This document shows positions 53,662-63,846 of a stretch of DNA of 64,000 nucleotides, piece after piece. The DNA is from Astropecten irregularis (taxonomy: Eukaryota; Echinodermata; Asteroidea; Paxillosida; Astropectinidae), in the NCBI GenBank assembly GCA_963971285.1, contig OZ020258.1:15207390-15271389 (forward strand), written 5' to 3'. Under the pieces are notes generated by a model. The model did not search any database. It was not told the origin of the DNA and worked only from the letters and a program-made list of their open reading frames with translations. Numbering within the stretch: position 1 is the stretch's first letter; each line of letters begins with the position of its first letter. The position numbers and the translations under genes were made by a program.

Positions 53662-54825
53662 CTAATGGGAGACTTTTGACTAACCATTGTTAATCACAAG
53701 AGGGCGCGCTTCACCAGGCTCGGGAAAAGTGTCTTGATCTTGTTGTCATTGCTTTTGTGCACGAATGTTCATCGTAAACACAACAGGCGTAAATAATCGC
53801 AATGAACATGCCTGGTAAATACTGTGCAGTGTCCGGTTGTTGTGACAGGGGAGGACATGAGTTCCCCAAGAACAAACAAATGCAGAATTTGTGGAGATTG
53901 GCCACTAAAAGGGCGAATTACAAATGATCACGGTGGCCCACGGCAAACAGCATTTAGTTTTGTGCACAGAGTTTTTACTTTGCAAGCGAAGCCTATCACA
54001 TTATTCCTCGCCAAACATCAGAATTTCATCTAACTTTGTGTTTTCGGGCATTGAAATCGTGGTGGGCGGCTGCTGTGAGTATAAAAATTAATTGTAAATG
54101 GCCTGAATTTAATGTAGTCTGGTTCCCTGCCCAAAGATTCCCCGACGTCTCTTATTAAAAATCTTAGGTCAGGTATCGGCTACGGTTAAAAATAGAACAT
54201 GACACAGCTGTCATGTCTGCGCAGGCTCGGAAGCTAGTTTTAGAGTTTAGCGAGATTCAATTTTAGCATTAATTTTTGCACTTTTGTAAGCACATGCAAT
54301 TTTATCTGGAGAGAATAAGAAATCAAAGAGTGGGAAAAAACCATACAACAAACTCCTCAAAAGTGCATAATTAGGAAAAGTGCTCTGTTGTATGTGGACA
54401 ATAATTATGCTCTATTTGGGCTAACTGTAGCCGGAATGAAATATATGTACACGACCTCTCTTTCCCTGAAGTACATGACCTCGCGTGACCTGTCGGAAAT
54501 AGCCGAAAGTCAACGTTGCTATCCGAAGTTGAACGAAAACGAGTTCGTAATGTTTCGGATTTTTCCGTAAAAAGCCAAAACTTGGTCTTTTTGGTCACGT
54601 GACCCTCCAGTACACGTAGCCGATACCGGACCCTATATTTGACAGACAATAGTCTGGCGCTTTTTGGGTCCGGGAACCAGACTAAATTTAATGTTCACAG
54701 TATTTTCCTGCGTCTTCCGGTGAGTTTTTGGACAACCGCCGTACTTACAGCGTGTAAAAAAGTTTCAAGGAGCCTGGTAGTTTGCTGCCCTCTATCGACA
54801 GCCCTCTCCAAAAGTCTCCCATTAG
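53662..54825. mobile_element. TIR element carrying a truncated THAP domain
   Basis: The ends CTAATGGGAGACTTTTG and CAAAAGTCTCCCATTAG are 17-bp perfect inverted repeats. The same GGGAGACTTTTG core ends the 128-base MITE at 58246-58373. The element is 1164 bases and contains a THAP-like coding start. THAP domains are found in P-element-type transposases, so a P-like origin is a reasonable guess. No clear target duplication was found. Confidence 0.6.
53808..53927 (+). pseudogene. Truncated THAP domain
   Basis: An ATG is followed by 38 codons and TGA. It starts MPGKYCAVSGCCDRGGHEFP, with C-x4-C, then HEFPKNK, then LWRLATKR. This is the first half of a C2CH THAP zinc finger (M-P-x-x-C-x4-C...H-x-F-P...W). 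The C-x2-H second half and AVPTF box are not in frame downstream. It is too short for automatic ORF lists. It could be a broken transposase or a broken host THAP gene exon; its position inside a TIR element favours the former. Confidence 0.6.
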
Positions 54826-54918
54826 GCCTAGTGCCGCTTAGAAAATGGAGACAGAGTCGATGACCAGGAACAGCGATGACCACGACTAACGTCAGAGAAA
54901 TTGACCGACAAAAACGTT

Positions 54919-55445
54919 TCAAACAGAAAAAACTGTCCGTTTGTATAAGAAAATGAATGCTGATGGGACATTGGGGAATAGAAAGACCACATCGAAGCTG
55001 ACCATGATGTCCGTGGGCTGTAGCACTAGGCTCTTGGTGAGGTCTATGAACTGGTTGGGGTTGGAAATGTAGTGGGGCATGCTGCCCACTAAGGGTTGGA
55101 GGATGCTAGCGAGGAAACGTGCAGTCTCATAAGTTGGGAATCCTCTGGATGAGACAATTGGGCGACAATGAGTGCGACTTCTGGTTTGTGAATGTTGGGT
55201 TGACCAAAGAATCTTGGGCAGGATGAGGCTGACTGGCCGAGGCGATGGTACAATGCTGCCGGGATGGTGTAGGGCGAGTAGTTTGCTGGTGATGTGTTTC
55301 TCAATCGGCTTGGTGTTATCCTTGGGTAAGGGGCGGGAGGAGCCAGAGGAGAGGATGTCATGGACTTTCTTGGTGTAGGAGGAACGGTTCATGACCACAG
55401 TGGCGTTGCCCTTGTCTGCAGATCTATTGTTAGCTGGGTTCAGAT
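54919..55445 (-). pseudogene. Penelope-like element RT fragment
   Basis: The minus frame 54919-55398 contains MVMNRSSYTKKVHDIL, IEKHITSKLLALHHPGSIV, RPIVSSRGFPTYETARFLA, SILQPLVGSMPHYISNPNQF and TDIMVSFDVVFLFPNVP. These match the RT fingers and palm of Penelope-like elements (RPIVSSRGSPTY..., MVSFDVVSLFTNVP with the catalytic Asp). Just upstream, SADKGNATVVMN also fits. The PKIHKP block lies in another frame (PNIHKPEV, 55089-55361). Both ends are truncated and no GIY-YIG domain is seen. Confidence 0.85.
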
Positions 55446-55944
55446 TTCTGGGTCAGGAAACCAGAAACCACAAACAGCCTTCTGTCAGCAGACAAAGGGA
55501 TCTATTAGATCTTATCTACATAATAATAATAATAATAATAATATTAATAATAGAGCATTTATAATGCGCACAGTATCTGGATAATACCATTCAAAGGCGC
55601 AGGTCTGGGAAGGTTAAAGATGGAAAGCAAGATTGAAAAGATGTGTCTTTAGATGAAGTTTGAAGCATGATCTTCCCTCAACTCGTCTGGCAAAAAATTC
55701 CAGAGATGCGGTGCAAAACTGGAGAAAGCACTGTCGCAATAGGTTGCCAGACGAGTCTTGGGAACAGACAGAATGTAAAAAGATGACGATGACCTCAGAC
55801 CAGGTCTCAGATTGCGGTATTGCAACATGTCCCGGATGTAAGGTGGGGCGAGACCATGGAGGGCTTTGAATGTCAACAGAAGTATTTTGAATTGAATTCT
55901 GTAATTAACTGGAAGCCAATGAAGGTCATGTATTAAAACAGGTG

Positions 55945-56346
55945 TTATGTGGTGTGATGTTTTTGTTCTGGTAAGTTAACGAGCAGCTGCATTCTGTACC
56001 TTCTGAAGACGTTGTACTGTGTGTTGCGGTAGGCCTGCGAGTAAACTCTAACCTGGATGAAATGAATGCATGAATGCATGAGTTGTTCAGCTGTTGATAA
56101 TGTGAGAGACTCTCTGATTGCAGCAATGCGACGTAGATGCACGTAAGCAGACCGACATACGTTTGTTACATGCCGGTCGAGACTCATAGATTTGTCAAAA
56201 AGGACTCCAAGATTGCGTGCATCAGAGCATGGAGCAACAAGAGCATCACCCACCTGTATGTCTGGAATGTTAATCTTATGTCTGAGATGTGGTGAGCAAA
56301 TGAGCAGGAATTTGGTTTTATTGAACTTGAGGAAGTTTGCAACCAT
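55945..56346 (-). pseudogene. L2/CR1-like RT thumb / connection fragment
   Basis: A frame with [39 protein letters not shown] and HLRRIAAIRESLTLSTAEQL, the usual sequence after the RT catalytic box in L2/CR1-type elements (N-x-x-K-T, then LGV-x-x-D). It continues the palm frame after a shift. Confidence 0.8.
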
Positions 56347-56813
56347 CCACTGGAGGTCACCGAGGCAGGTCTCTCATCACCAGGAGTACTTGGGGAGAAG
56401 GTTGCGTAAAGTTGTGTATCATCTGCATAAAAGTGAGGTTGCAAGCCATGGAATCGAGCAATGTGACCAAGAGGAGAGATGTAAAGCGTAAAGAGCAGTG
56501 ATCCTAATACAGACCCCTGAGGAACACCGAATGTGAGCTTTGGATATGTGGATGACTGCTTTGCAATATGAACGGCATGAAAACGATCTCGTAAATAAGA
56601 ATTAAACCATGCAAAAGCCGTTAATGCCAAATTGGTACTGTAATCTGTGGAGCAGGATGTTATGATCAACTGTGTCAAAGGCCGCTGAGAGGTCGAGAAG
56701 GACAAGGAGAACTGCCTGTTTGCTATCCACAGCGAGCATGATGTCATCCTGTACTTTGACAAGTGCTGTTTCCAAGCTGTGAAACTTTGTATATGCCGAC
56801 TGCAACTCCTCAC
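56184..56813 (-). pseudogene. L2/CR1-like RT palm with YADD box
   Basis: A frame with [38 protein letters not shown] and [18 protein letters not shown]. The catalytic YADD is intact. It overlaps 56602-57324 in another frame, so a shift lies near 56610-56700. Confidence 0.85.
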
Positions 56814-57324
56814 GCAAGTTGTGCTGAATTAGATGAGCATTCAGTCTGGCCGCCATTACCTTCTTTACAACATTCGACAAAAGTGAGTTTGACATAGGAC
56901 GGTAATTATTCAAATCATTAGAGTCAAGTGATTGTTTCTTTATGACTGGTGTGATGAGAGCCTTCTTGAAACACGCCGGGAAATGGCCACTGATGAGTGA
57001 TCCGTTGACAATCTCTATAATCGGCCCAATCAGTGTGCTGATGTGTACCTTCACAAAAGATGTCGGTATCGGGTCAAGGGGGCAGGTCTTTGTTGGGGAC
57101 TTTTTGATGATCTTCCCAAGTTCCATCTCAGAGACGGGTGCCAAGGTTGTAAGGGGCAATTGTGTAAACTTGAGCTCCTCTGTATACGAGTTGGTTTCAG
57201 GTGACAGTTCCGACAAGTTGAGCCTGATCTTGGATATTTTATCAATGAAAAACTCAGAGAATCTGGCGGCCATTATAGCAGGAGATTGGATCGATGGGAG
57301 GATGGGTGTGGTACTCCTGTGCAT
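56602..57324 (-). pseudogene. L2/CR1-like RT N-terminal part
   Basis: A 240-codon frame: ARFSEFFIDKISKIRLNL, KKSPTKTCPLDPIPTSFVK, LNNYRPMSNSLLSNVVKKV and [20 protein letters not shown] with the first catalytic Asp. It resembles 38441-39208 block for block, so the two elements are the same broad family. Confidence 0.85.
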
Positions 57325-57739
57325 AAGATGATTTATGACTTGATAGAGGGCCTTTTGATTACCCTCACAGTTGTGTATTTTGTCAGAGTAGTATGTCGAT
57401 TTGTAGTTGTTGAACTTGGCTTTGACTATATATCTCGTTGGGCTTTAAACATATTCATGGTCAATTCGGAGTTTGTGTTTACGCCAGCGTCATTCAAGCT
57501 GACGACGCTTGCGTTTTATTTGCGATGTCGTCGTTGTACCATGGGACTTTGGGTTTGTCAACAATTCTGCAGGTCTTTATTGTAGCGTGAGTGTCAAGCA
57601 GCTGTCGGAGTACAGAGTCATACTGCTCAGCCAGGGTATCCGTGGAGTCAGCAGGGTACATGATGAGTGGGGATTGGCAGATGTCTTGCCTTAACAGGTC
57701 AGGGTCTATTGCTTTTATCTGATGATAAGCGATATGACG

Positions 57740-57945
57740 TTTTTAGTATAAACTGGGCTTCTGCAAGTCTAGTTCACAGTGGATTGCACAATGGTCAGAT
57801 ATGTAGTCAGCTGTGACATCAGACTGTATCAGGGTATCTGATTGTGGTGTGATCACCAGGTCAATTGTGTGAGTACTTGATGTCACTAGTTGTACATGTT
57901 GTACTGCGTATTAAGCAAATCACTTAAATGCTGGTCTTCAATGTT
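57740..57945 (-). pseudogene. APE-type endonuclease, C-terminal piece
   Basis: One minus frame reads VTSSTHTIDLVITPQSDTL, then ADYISDHCAIHCELDLQ. The ...THTIDLVI...SDH motif is the end of the apurinic-type endonuclease of non-LTR elements. It is cut by the foldback at 57951. Confidence 0.75.
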
Positions 57946-57950
57946 ATTGT

Positions 57951-58775
57951 AATATGGAGGACGAAAAGTGGCCATCTGTTTTTCTGCTCTCAGAGTAGCA
58001 AAAAAGCAGATTTTACGTTTTGGTTAGATGCAATTTTCCACTTTTCTTCTTTTTTTGCCATCTCAAAAGCATAATGAACTTTTGTAGAAACTAATTTTTC
58101 TGCTTTTCTGCTACCGGAAAAGCAGATCTTAATTCGGCGGCCTAAAAGTGGCCATCAGCTTTTCTGCCTTCATATTAAAAAGGGCCGCGCCTTCCTAATG
58201 TGCTGACGGTGAAGAGGGGTTACTACCGTTTCCTTTCCTGGGAATAGGAGACTTTTGAGAACCGGTCTTCATGTCAACAGCACACGCACAACAGCGCAGG
58301 CGCAAAACAATGCATGCTCACAATTGCGTGCGCGTGCACTTTTGACTTGAAGACCGGTTCTCAAAAGTCTCCCATTGAAGACGATCGCTGTGGAAACCAA
58401 TTATAACCATGGTCCACCCTATTATTCATATGAACGATTTCCCGATCATGTAGGCTGTCTATTGGATGATGGCTAGATGATTAAATTAATTATGCTTATA
58501 TAAGTTATTCTTTGAGATGCGGTTTAGTGCTAGTAGGAGGAGGGCGCGGATCTCTTTATGAAGGCAGAAAAGCCAATGACCACTTTTCGGCCACCGATTT
58601 AAGATCTGCTTTTCCAGTAATAGAAAAGCAAAAAATAGTTTCTATAAAAGTAAATTCTGCTTTTGAGGTAGCAAATAAGTAGAAAAGTGGAAAAGTTCAT
58701 CCAACAAAAACGTAAAATCTGCTTTTTGGCTACTCTGAGAGCAGAAAAACAGATGGCCACTTTTCATCCTCCATA
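57951..58775. mobile_element. Foldback element inside the endonuclease
   Basis: Arms of about 230 bases: AATATGGAGGACGAAAAGTG, GGCCATCTGTTTTTCTGCTC and TCTCAGAGTAGC at the left, mirrored by GCTACTCTGAGAGCAGAAAA, ACAGATGGCCACTTTTCATC and CTCCATA at the right, with internal AGCAGATC/GATCTGCT pairs. ATTGT flanks both sides (57946-57950, 58776-58780), a 5-bp duplication. The centre, about 58190-58550, includes the MITE at 58246-58373. Coding homology of the endonuclease resumes exactly outside. Confidence 0.85.
58246..58373. mobile_element. 128-base MITE with 32-bp TIRs
   Basis: AGGAGACTTTTGAGAACCGG with TCTTCATGTCAA at the left, mirrored by TTGACTTGAAGACCGGTTCT with CAAAAGTCTCCC at the right (two mismatches). 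The core GGGAGACTTTTG is shared with the THAP-carrying element ends at 53662 and 54825. It is nested in the foldback element. Confidence 0.85.
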
Positions 58776-58995
58776 ATTGTCACCCCAGTGGATGTTAAAG
58801 TCTCCAAGGATAATAAGATCACCTGTGAACAATACCTGGTGATCCAACAGACTAGCAAACGTTTTGATGAACAGAGAGAAGGGGTGATTGACCAGGGATA
58901 ATAATTGATTTGTGATTTACATTCCTGAAACCATTGCAACTCCCTGGGTAGTATACATGTACAGCCCCATGCTGCCGTATTCAGTGCATAGAGGC
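58774..58995 (-). pseudogene. APE-type endonuclease, central piece
   Basis: One minus frame reads LDHQVLFTGDLIILGDFNIH. GDFN-x-H is the catalytic-site block of APE-type endonucleases. It continues to the target duplication and is then cut by the foldback. The 5' part beyond about 58995 is missing, where a SINE begins. Confidence 0.75.
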
Positions 58996-58999
58996 TAAT

Positions 59000-59185
59000 C
59001 AAACCACAAAGCCATCTCTAACCTGGCAGGTACCCATTTACACCTGGGTGAAGAGGAGAAACGTGTGACAAAGCAACGTGTGACCCATGGCTGGATTGGA
59101 ACCCACAATCTGTAGATTGACCACAAGACTTTGAGTACAACACGCCAGACCACTAGGCCACAGCACCCCACAGATGTCACTGGAA
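59000..59185 (-). mobile_element. tRNA-like SINE, third family
   Basis: On the minus strand: A box GTGGCCTAGTGGTCTGGCG, B box GTGGGTTCCAATCCAGC about 45 bases on, then CACCCAGGTGTAAATGGGTA. The two pol III boxes are recognisable; the rest is family-specific. It lies at the 5' broken end of the L2/CR1-like element. Confidence 0.65.
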
Positions 59186-60139
59186 TAGCGCTGCGCACTT
59201 GTGCTAAAAATAGCACAGAACCTCAGACCATAGAGCTAGGAAGAGAAGGAGTGAGGAAAAAAGGCACTTCAAACGGCAATGATCGCCGCCGCATTCATGC
59301 AAGTTGCAACCGCAGGCTTTGTGTAAAATAGTAGTTATTATGCAAATTTATCATTGCGGTAGTCAGCTGGCTGGGAGCTGGCTTGACCAACTTCATCCCG
59401 GCACTGTGGAAAGGTCTAATTTCCTTGCGCGTGTAATATACAAACGTAGTGGACTCAACATGGCCAAAATGAAAAAATGCCTGGACTTTTCAACAACTGG
59501 CCATAGCTGGCTAGGCATTTGTCATATTCACACATGTACCATATTTTCTGTCAGGACATTATCTACAATTTAGGCTGACTCCTGACCGTGAAAAATCTCG
59601 GGTCAAACCGCATAACGAAATATGAAATTACCCTTTTTAAGCATAATTGTTTTTCGATAAATGTCAAGAAAAGACGACAAATTGCCGTTAAATGTCCGAT
59701 TTCGACGAACGACGCACCGATCGAAAGATAATTTTCTTGCGCATCTTTAGGTTTGCCATGTAAGCATGCAGGGGCTTTCAGTATCAACAGCTGCGCTTGC
59801 CATTTATGATTTGGTTCGTTTCTTTTGTTACTCCAATATGCAATTTCAGTTATGAACCATTTTTGGGGCGACCATTATATGATCAAAGGATCGACTGCGG
59901 TTCTGTTATGTAACAGGCACGTGGCCGGCCGCAGTGCTTTTCCAACATGGGCTTAATTGGGCAATTAGTGATTCGATTAGTGATAGGTTGCAGTTTGAAC
60001 TCCTTCTCTTTCTAGCTCTGTGCTCAGACAAACATTGCAACTGGCCATGCGAACGTGTGGTGAGTGATGGGGGTATTGTGCGCGCGCGCGTGCATATGCA
60101 TGGGTGTGATGTCATTAGTGCGGAACGCTATTAGTCTCA
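59186..60139. other. Unassigned intron stretch
   Basis: No recognised feature apart from a short GC-alternating tract (GTGCGCGCGCGCGTGCAT near 60077-60095). Confidence 0.4.
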
Positions 60140-61270
60140 CTTATGGCTTCTGACTGGCTTCTGACTGCCAAACGAACAAAGATAATTGACTATAGGTTTT
60201 CCCGCACATTTTCAAACTTTTTTCATTCAATTTCCGAAGCACTTCTCTTTCATTTCTTCCCAAGAAGACTGGATTGTGCAAAATTATGCTTCAATCAATA
60301 TAGTCGTTGGTCATTCAAATTGATCAACAGTCAATCAGTTTTGTCAGTTTTCATTCGTTTTCGTCATACGTCGCTGGAATTTGTCTCACTTGATCATCAT
60401 CTACATAATGAATGATCATATTTGTCTTTGGTCTTACACCACTTTATACTCCGAGCATCAGAAATCTTTGTAACGTAGGCAAATGGCTCCAAATGGAAAC
60501 TGGGCCAGAGGGCAATACAATCAAGTGATGGTGTGGACTATTTCGAAAAAGATGTGAAATAATGAATACATCATCTTTTATTTTGATGAAGTATACAGTG
60601 GTTATTTCTAGTATGCATATTTTAAAAACCATCTGTCCTCTAGGTTTTTCCGGCAAAACAAAAATACCGATCTGAATGTATTCACATAGACTATTAACAT
60701 TTTTTTTGAAAAGCAGATTATACATGGTAAATTCTCATTTCGTCAAACAAAATGTTCCTCCGACACTAAAAAGTAATGTTTAAAGTGAAAAAGAAACGAT
60801 GAAACGTAAAAAAATGAAGGACTGCATATGATCATGTAACAAAATTTAAATGAAATTTATACAAATTTGGTTGCAAAATTATGAAATTGATTCTTCTGTT
60901 GTTCGTTGGGCAACTGCGGCAAGGAAATTGAATTGTCTTTGATCAAAATGTATGGCAAATACATTAAATTGGTTGGTCAAAGTGTCAAAATGGGCGACCA
61001 AAGACGAAATTGAAAATGGGATATGCAAGGTTGGGAATCTCCGAGACGAAATTGGAGTTAACCGCTTTGGAAATTGAATGAAAAAAGTTTTTAAATGTGC
61101 AGGAAACCTTTATGAGGGGCACCACCAAAACAGGGCTGGAAAGCTCAGTTGGTTGAGTGCCAGTACGGTATTCTGGAGATCGCTGGTTCGAATCCCGCTC
61201 TGTCTAATTTTCTTTGTTCACTTTTCAATGACTTAAACAATTCAGTCAGTTTCCCTTGTGGTTATTTCAT
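60140..61270 (+). mobile_element. tRNA-derived SINE (copy g), split by a TIR element
   Basis: The head lies at 60140-60193 (GCTTCTGACTGCCAAACGAA, GATAATTGACTAT). It resumes at 61110 with GGGGCACCACCAAAACAGGG, then A box (GGAAAGCTCAGTTGGTTGAG), B box (GCTGGTTCGAATCCCGCTCT) and tail (TTTGTTCACTTTTCAATGAC, TCAGTTTCCCTTGTGGTTAT). The intact B box GGTTCGAATCC makes this one of the least decayed copies. Confidence 0.8.
60194..61109. mobile_element. TIR element inserted in SINE copy g
   Basis: AGGTTTTCCCGCACATTTTC with AAACTTTTTTCATTCAATTTCC at the left is mirrored by GGAAATTGAATGAAAAAAGT with TTTTAAATGTGCAGGAAACCT at the right (arms of about 40 bases with a few mismatches). Interior 916-base total, noncoding. 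It exactly interrupts the SINE. The target duplication is short (2-4 bases, TAT/TTAT) and uncertain. Confidence 0.75.
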
Positions 61271-61705
61271 AAAACATTTGTTTTTTGTTAATTTCCCCTA
61301 GACTCATGCAGATTTTGTACAGTGCCAATGCATCAAGTATTATGACAATGCCATAATGTTCTTTGACAAATTTATTTCTTATCGAACAAGACACGCTCAA
61401 AATTCTTTTTCATTACTCTTTAGCCTCAAACGAAGCAAAGTAATACAGGAAGAATGTTCTGACGTAATCCACTGTTTCTAATGAAAACATTCCTTTTAGT
61501 CATAGGCTTTAGTTTTTAAAATGCATCACAAAATAAACCTCTGAAAATATGGTAGTATGGCCTGTAAGAATTTCATCAGGATTGGTGCTCACATTTTCTA
61601 AATCTGCGCACTTTCACCTTGTATTTTTGATGATTTTGTCTTACATTTACAAACTGGTAGCAGTTAGTAATTGTAAATGATTTGTTTTGTTTCATTAAAT
61701 TTCAG

Positions 61706-61812
61706 GGAATGCTGTGGTGACATTTCAAGCTTTCAACTTCCTAGAAGTTAGCATTTTCCCAACTGGAAACAAAATGCCAATGGCTAAAAATAATATAGAA
61801 TTGAGTTTTAAG
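61706..61812 (+). CDS. Host gene exon C: start of second laminin-G-like domain
   Basis: A 107-base exon between ATTTCAG and GTATGT. Two bases complete the codon begun in exon B, then NAVVTFQAFNFLEVSIFP and TGNKMPMAKNNIELSFK. The F-x-x-N-x-x-E-x-S...IELSFK pattern is the first strand pair of a laminin-G/LNS domain, where the EL-x-FK motif is typical. The exon ends on a complete codon (phase 0). Confidence 0.75.
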
Positions 61813-63676
61813 GTATGTATTTGAAAATTTAATTTGCTTTTGATTTTTCCCAAACCACCCTGTTTCAATAAATGGATGGCAGGTCTCTTTTCCCTCTTGC
61901 TTCGATCATTTGCCCAAGCTTCCAGTATGTCAATTAACTGCACTCACCAGGGATGCGAAACTTCAGATTTTAATCTGAATTCCGAATTTAGATTTTAACT
62001 CAGCATGTTAGCTTTTTGCACACCTGATCTGTGCAAAACTACAGGAACTTTTAAATTTCAGCTTTTTCCTTGATGTTTTCAGATTTTAGAATAATGGTGG
62101 ACTTTTCAGATAATGTCTACATTTGCCACATTTGATGGGTGGATGAGGGGGCTGGAAAAATCACAAATTGAAATCACTGTGCAGTGATTCTCTCTCAGTC
62201 ACTAGCAGGTGCATGTATGACAGGAGCATATCGGCACATAGGCAAGCCCCCCTTGAAAAATTGTCCCCCCCCCCAGTTGCACCCAATTGGAAATCGGAGA
62301 TGGAAAATTATTGATAGACAAACACAAATTGCAAAATCGAACCAGAACTTTTTCCTGCTTCTTATCAGCTTGTCAGCATGACAGTTCTGCAAGGCAGTGA
62401 AATACCCTCCACCTTTCTCTGTCACTTGTCACAATACATTACATTTTAAAACAGTTGGAATGTTACACTTAATTTCCTTACTATCCTATTTTCCTTAACA
62501 CTGGTTTCGTCTGCCCCACCCCCCCAACACCCCCTCTTTTATTCGTCCTGACCTTCACTCTTCTTTCCTTCTTCAGTTCATCTTTTCATCCTTTCTTTCA
62601 CGTCATTTATGTTTTCCTCTTCCCTTTCTTACATTTTCCTGCTTTCTTTTCTTCCCCATATTCCCATTGCTTTTCTCTAAACCACTCCCACCCCTCCGCA
62701 CTACACCCTCCCACCTTCTTAAAGAACTGTATGCCTCTTAAAGTTTATTTTAGCTTTACGTAATGTACTCGTCAAATATTTGAAAAGTTTAGAGATATTA
62801 ATAAAAAGCTTCTAAACACTTTAAGAGTGCAATCCTATTTTTCCATGTTTCTACGCTAAACAGTACATTTAAACAAAACCAAGATGACTCTATCTAGGCC
62901 TACATGGCAAACTATTTGCTTTGTAGTCAGACTATTGGGTCATTTCTCTTGATATTTGTTCCTAGGCTAATTATATAATGATGATTTTGCTCTTCCCATT
63001 TATACATACTAACATCCAGTCAGCTCCCCCCCCCCCTTAGCACTCGCCTCTTCCCCCACTTTAGTGCTCCCCAAAGCAAAGTTATCAGCAAACTTGGTGA
63101 AGTTTAATAGCTAATTTTAGTTTCGACACAAGACTGAGGGTATGTTTACACGAGCTGCTAACTTTGTTGCTAACTTAGCAGTGAATATTTGTGGCGGTTG
63201 AAAAGCAATTTTAGGATAAATTCGCTGTCAGAAAGTTAACAGAAGAAATGTGTGCTGTTAACTCCACTTCCTCCAACTTAACAATGAAATATCATATTTA
63301 AGCAGTGCTGCTTACTGTGGATTGCCGTAGGAATGCAACTGGCCTGCGATAGAAAATATGACTTCCGCTCGATGTTTATTGCAGACCTCTCACGTTGCAC
63401 CATAGACTATACACACGTCATGTGCGTGACTGTATACTGATGTCCGTGTGTATAACGCTTCACTCTAGCTGTCACTTCTTCATATAACAACTTTGTAACA
63501 GCAATTTGTTGATGTTCACAATATAGATGTTTTATGTAGCAAACAATTGCATGTACACGTCTTGTATGTTTCCTACAGGTGTGGATTGTTTGCAGGACGT
63601 AACCCTTTTTTGGGGTAGAAAATTGTCTGTAAATATTATAGCAAAACATGCAATAACAATTGTTCATTGGATGCAG
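61813..63676 (+). other. Host gene intron with a polypyrimidine tract
   Basis: GTATGT to GATGCAG, phase 0. Around 62500-62700 more than 200 bases are strongly pyrimidine-rich on the + strand (CTTCACTCTTCTTTCCTTCT and so on). No element with clear ends was seen. Confidence 0.65.
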
Positions 63677-63846
63677 GTTGGGAGAGAACAACTAGTGGGC
63701 ATGTTAATGTATGCTGGAGGTACATTTCCCACTGATACCTATTTAGCTGTCTTCCTAACAAATGGACGATTGGTGGTAAATGTCAAACTGGGAACATCTC
63801 CAAATACATTCAGGTTTGAGGATCAGCCTTCGGTTAATGACGACAA
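63677..63846 (+). CDS. Host gene exon D: laminin-G-like domain continued
   Basis: A 170-base exon between TTGGATGCAG and GTGAGT. It begins in phase 0 and reads VGREQLVGMLMYAGGTFP, then TDTYLAVFLTNGRLVVNVKL, then GTSPNTFRFEDQPSVNDDK. G-x-L-x-Y...Y-L-A-V-x-L-x-N-G-R-L-x-V-x-x-x-L-G is the core of a laminin-G/LNS domain, and N-D-x-x normally precedes the W-H-x-V block, which must lie in the next exon off the right edge. An earlier AG (63580-63581) would open a longer frame but breaks the domain pattern. Confidence 0.85.

Larger units (their letters stand above)
55520..58995 (-). mobile_element. L2/CR1-like non-LTR element with endonuclease, split by a foldback
   Basis: Minus strand, from the 5' side: endonuclease pieces (58774-58990, with LIILGDFNIHWGDN; 57750-57945, with STHTIDLVIT and DYISDHCAIH), RT start (56602-57324), RT palm with YADD (56184-56813), C-terminal part (55945-56346 and 55649-55876, with FSSFAPHLWNFLPDEL), and a (TTA)n 3' tail (55521-55552 as AAT on +). 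The foldback at 57951-58775 interrupts the endonuclease. Several frameshifts make it inactive. Confidence 0.88.
46061..61705 (+). other. Host gene large intron (15.6 kb)
   Basis: It starts GTAGGT after exon B and ends ATTTCAG before exon C; the phases match (one base plus two). It is filled by the Ngaro element and its nested insertions, a THAP-carrying TIR element, a Penelope fragment, an L2/CR1-like element with a foldback insertion, and SINEs. 46061-46370 has no recognised feature. Confidence 0.75.

Noticed and set aside
63582..63846. Longer version of the last exon starting after the AG at 63580
   Set aside because: The added residues do not fit a laminin-G fold and break the phase-0 join that the 63677 start gives.
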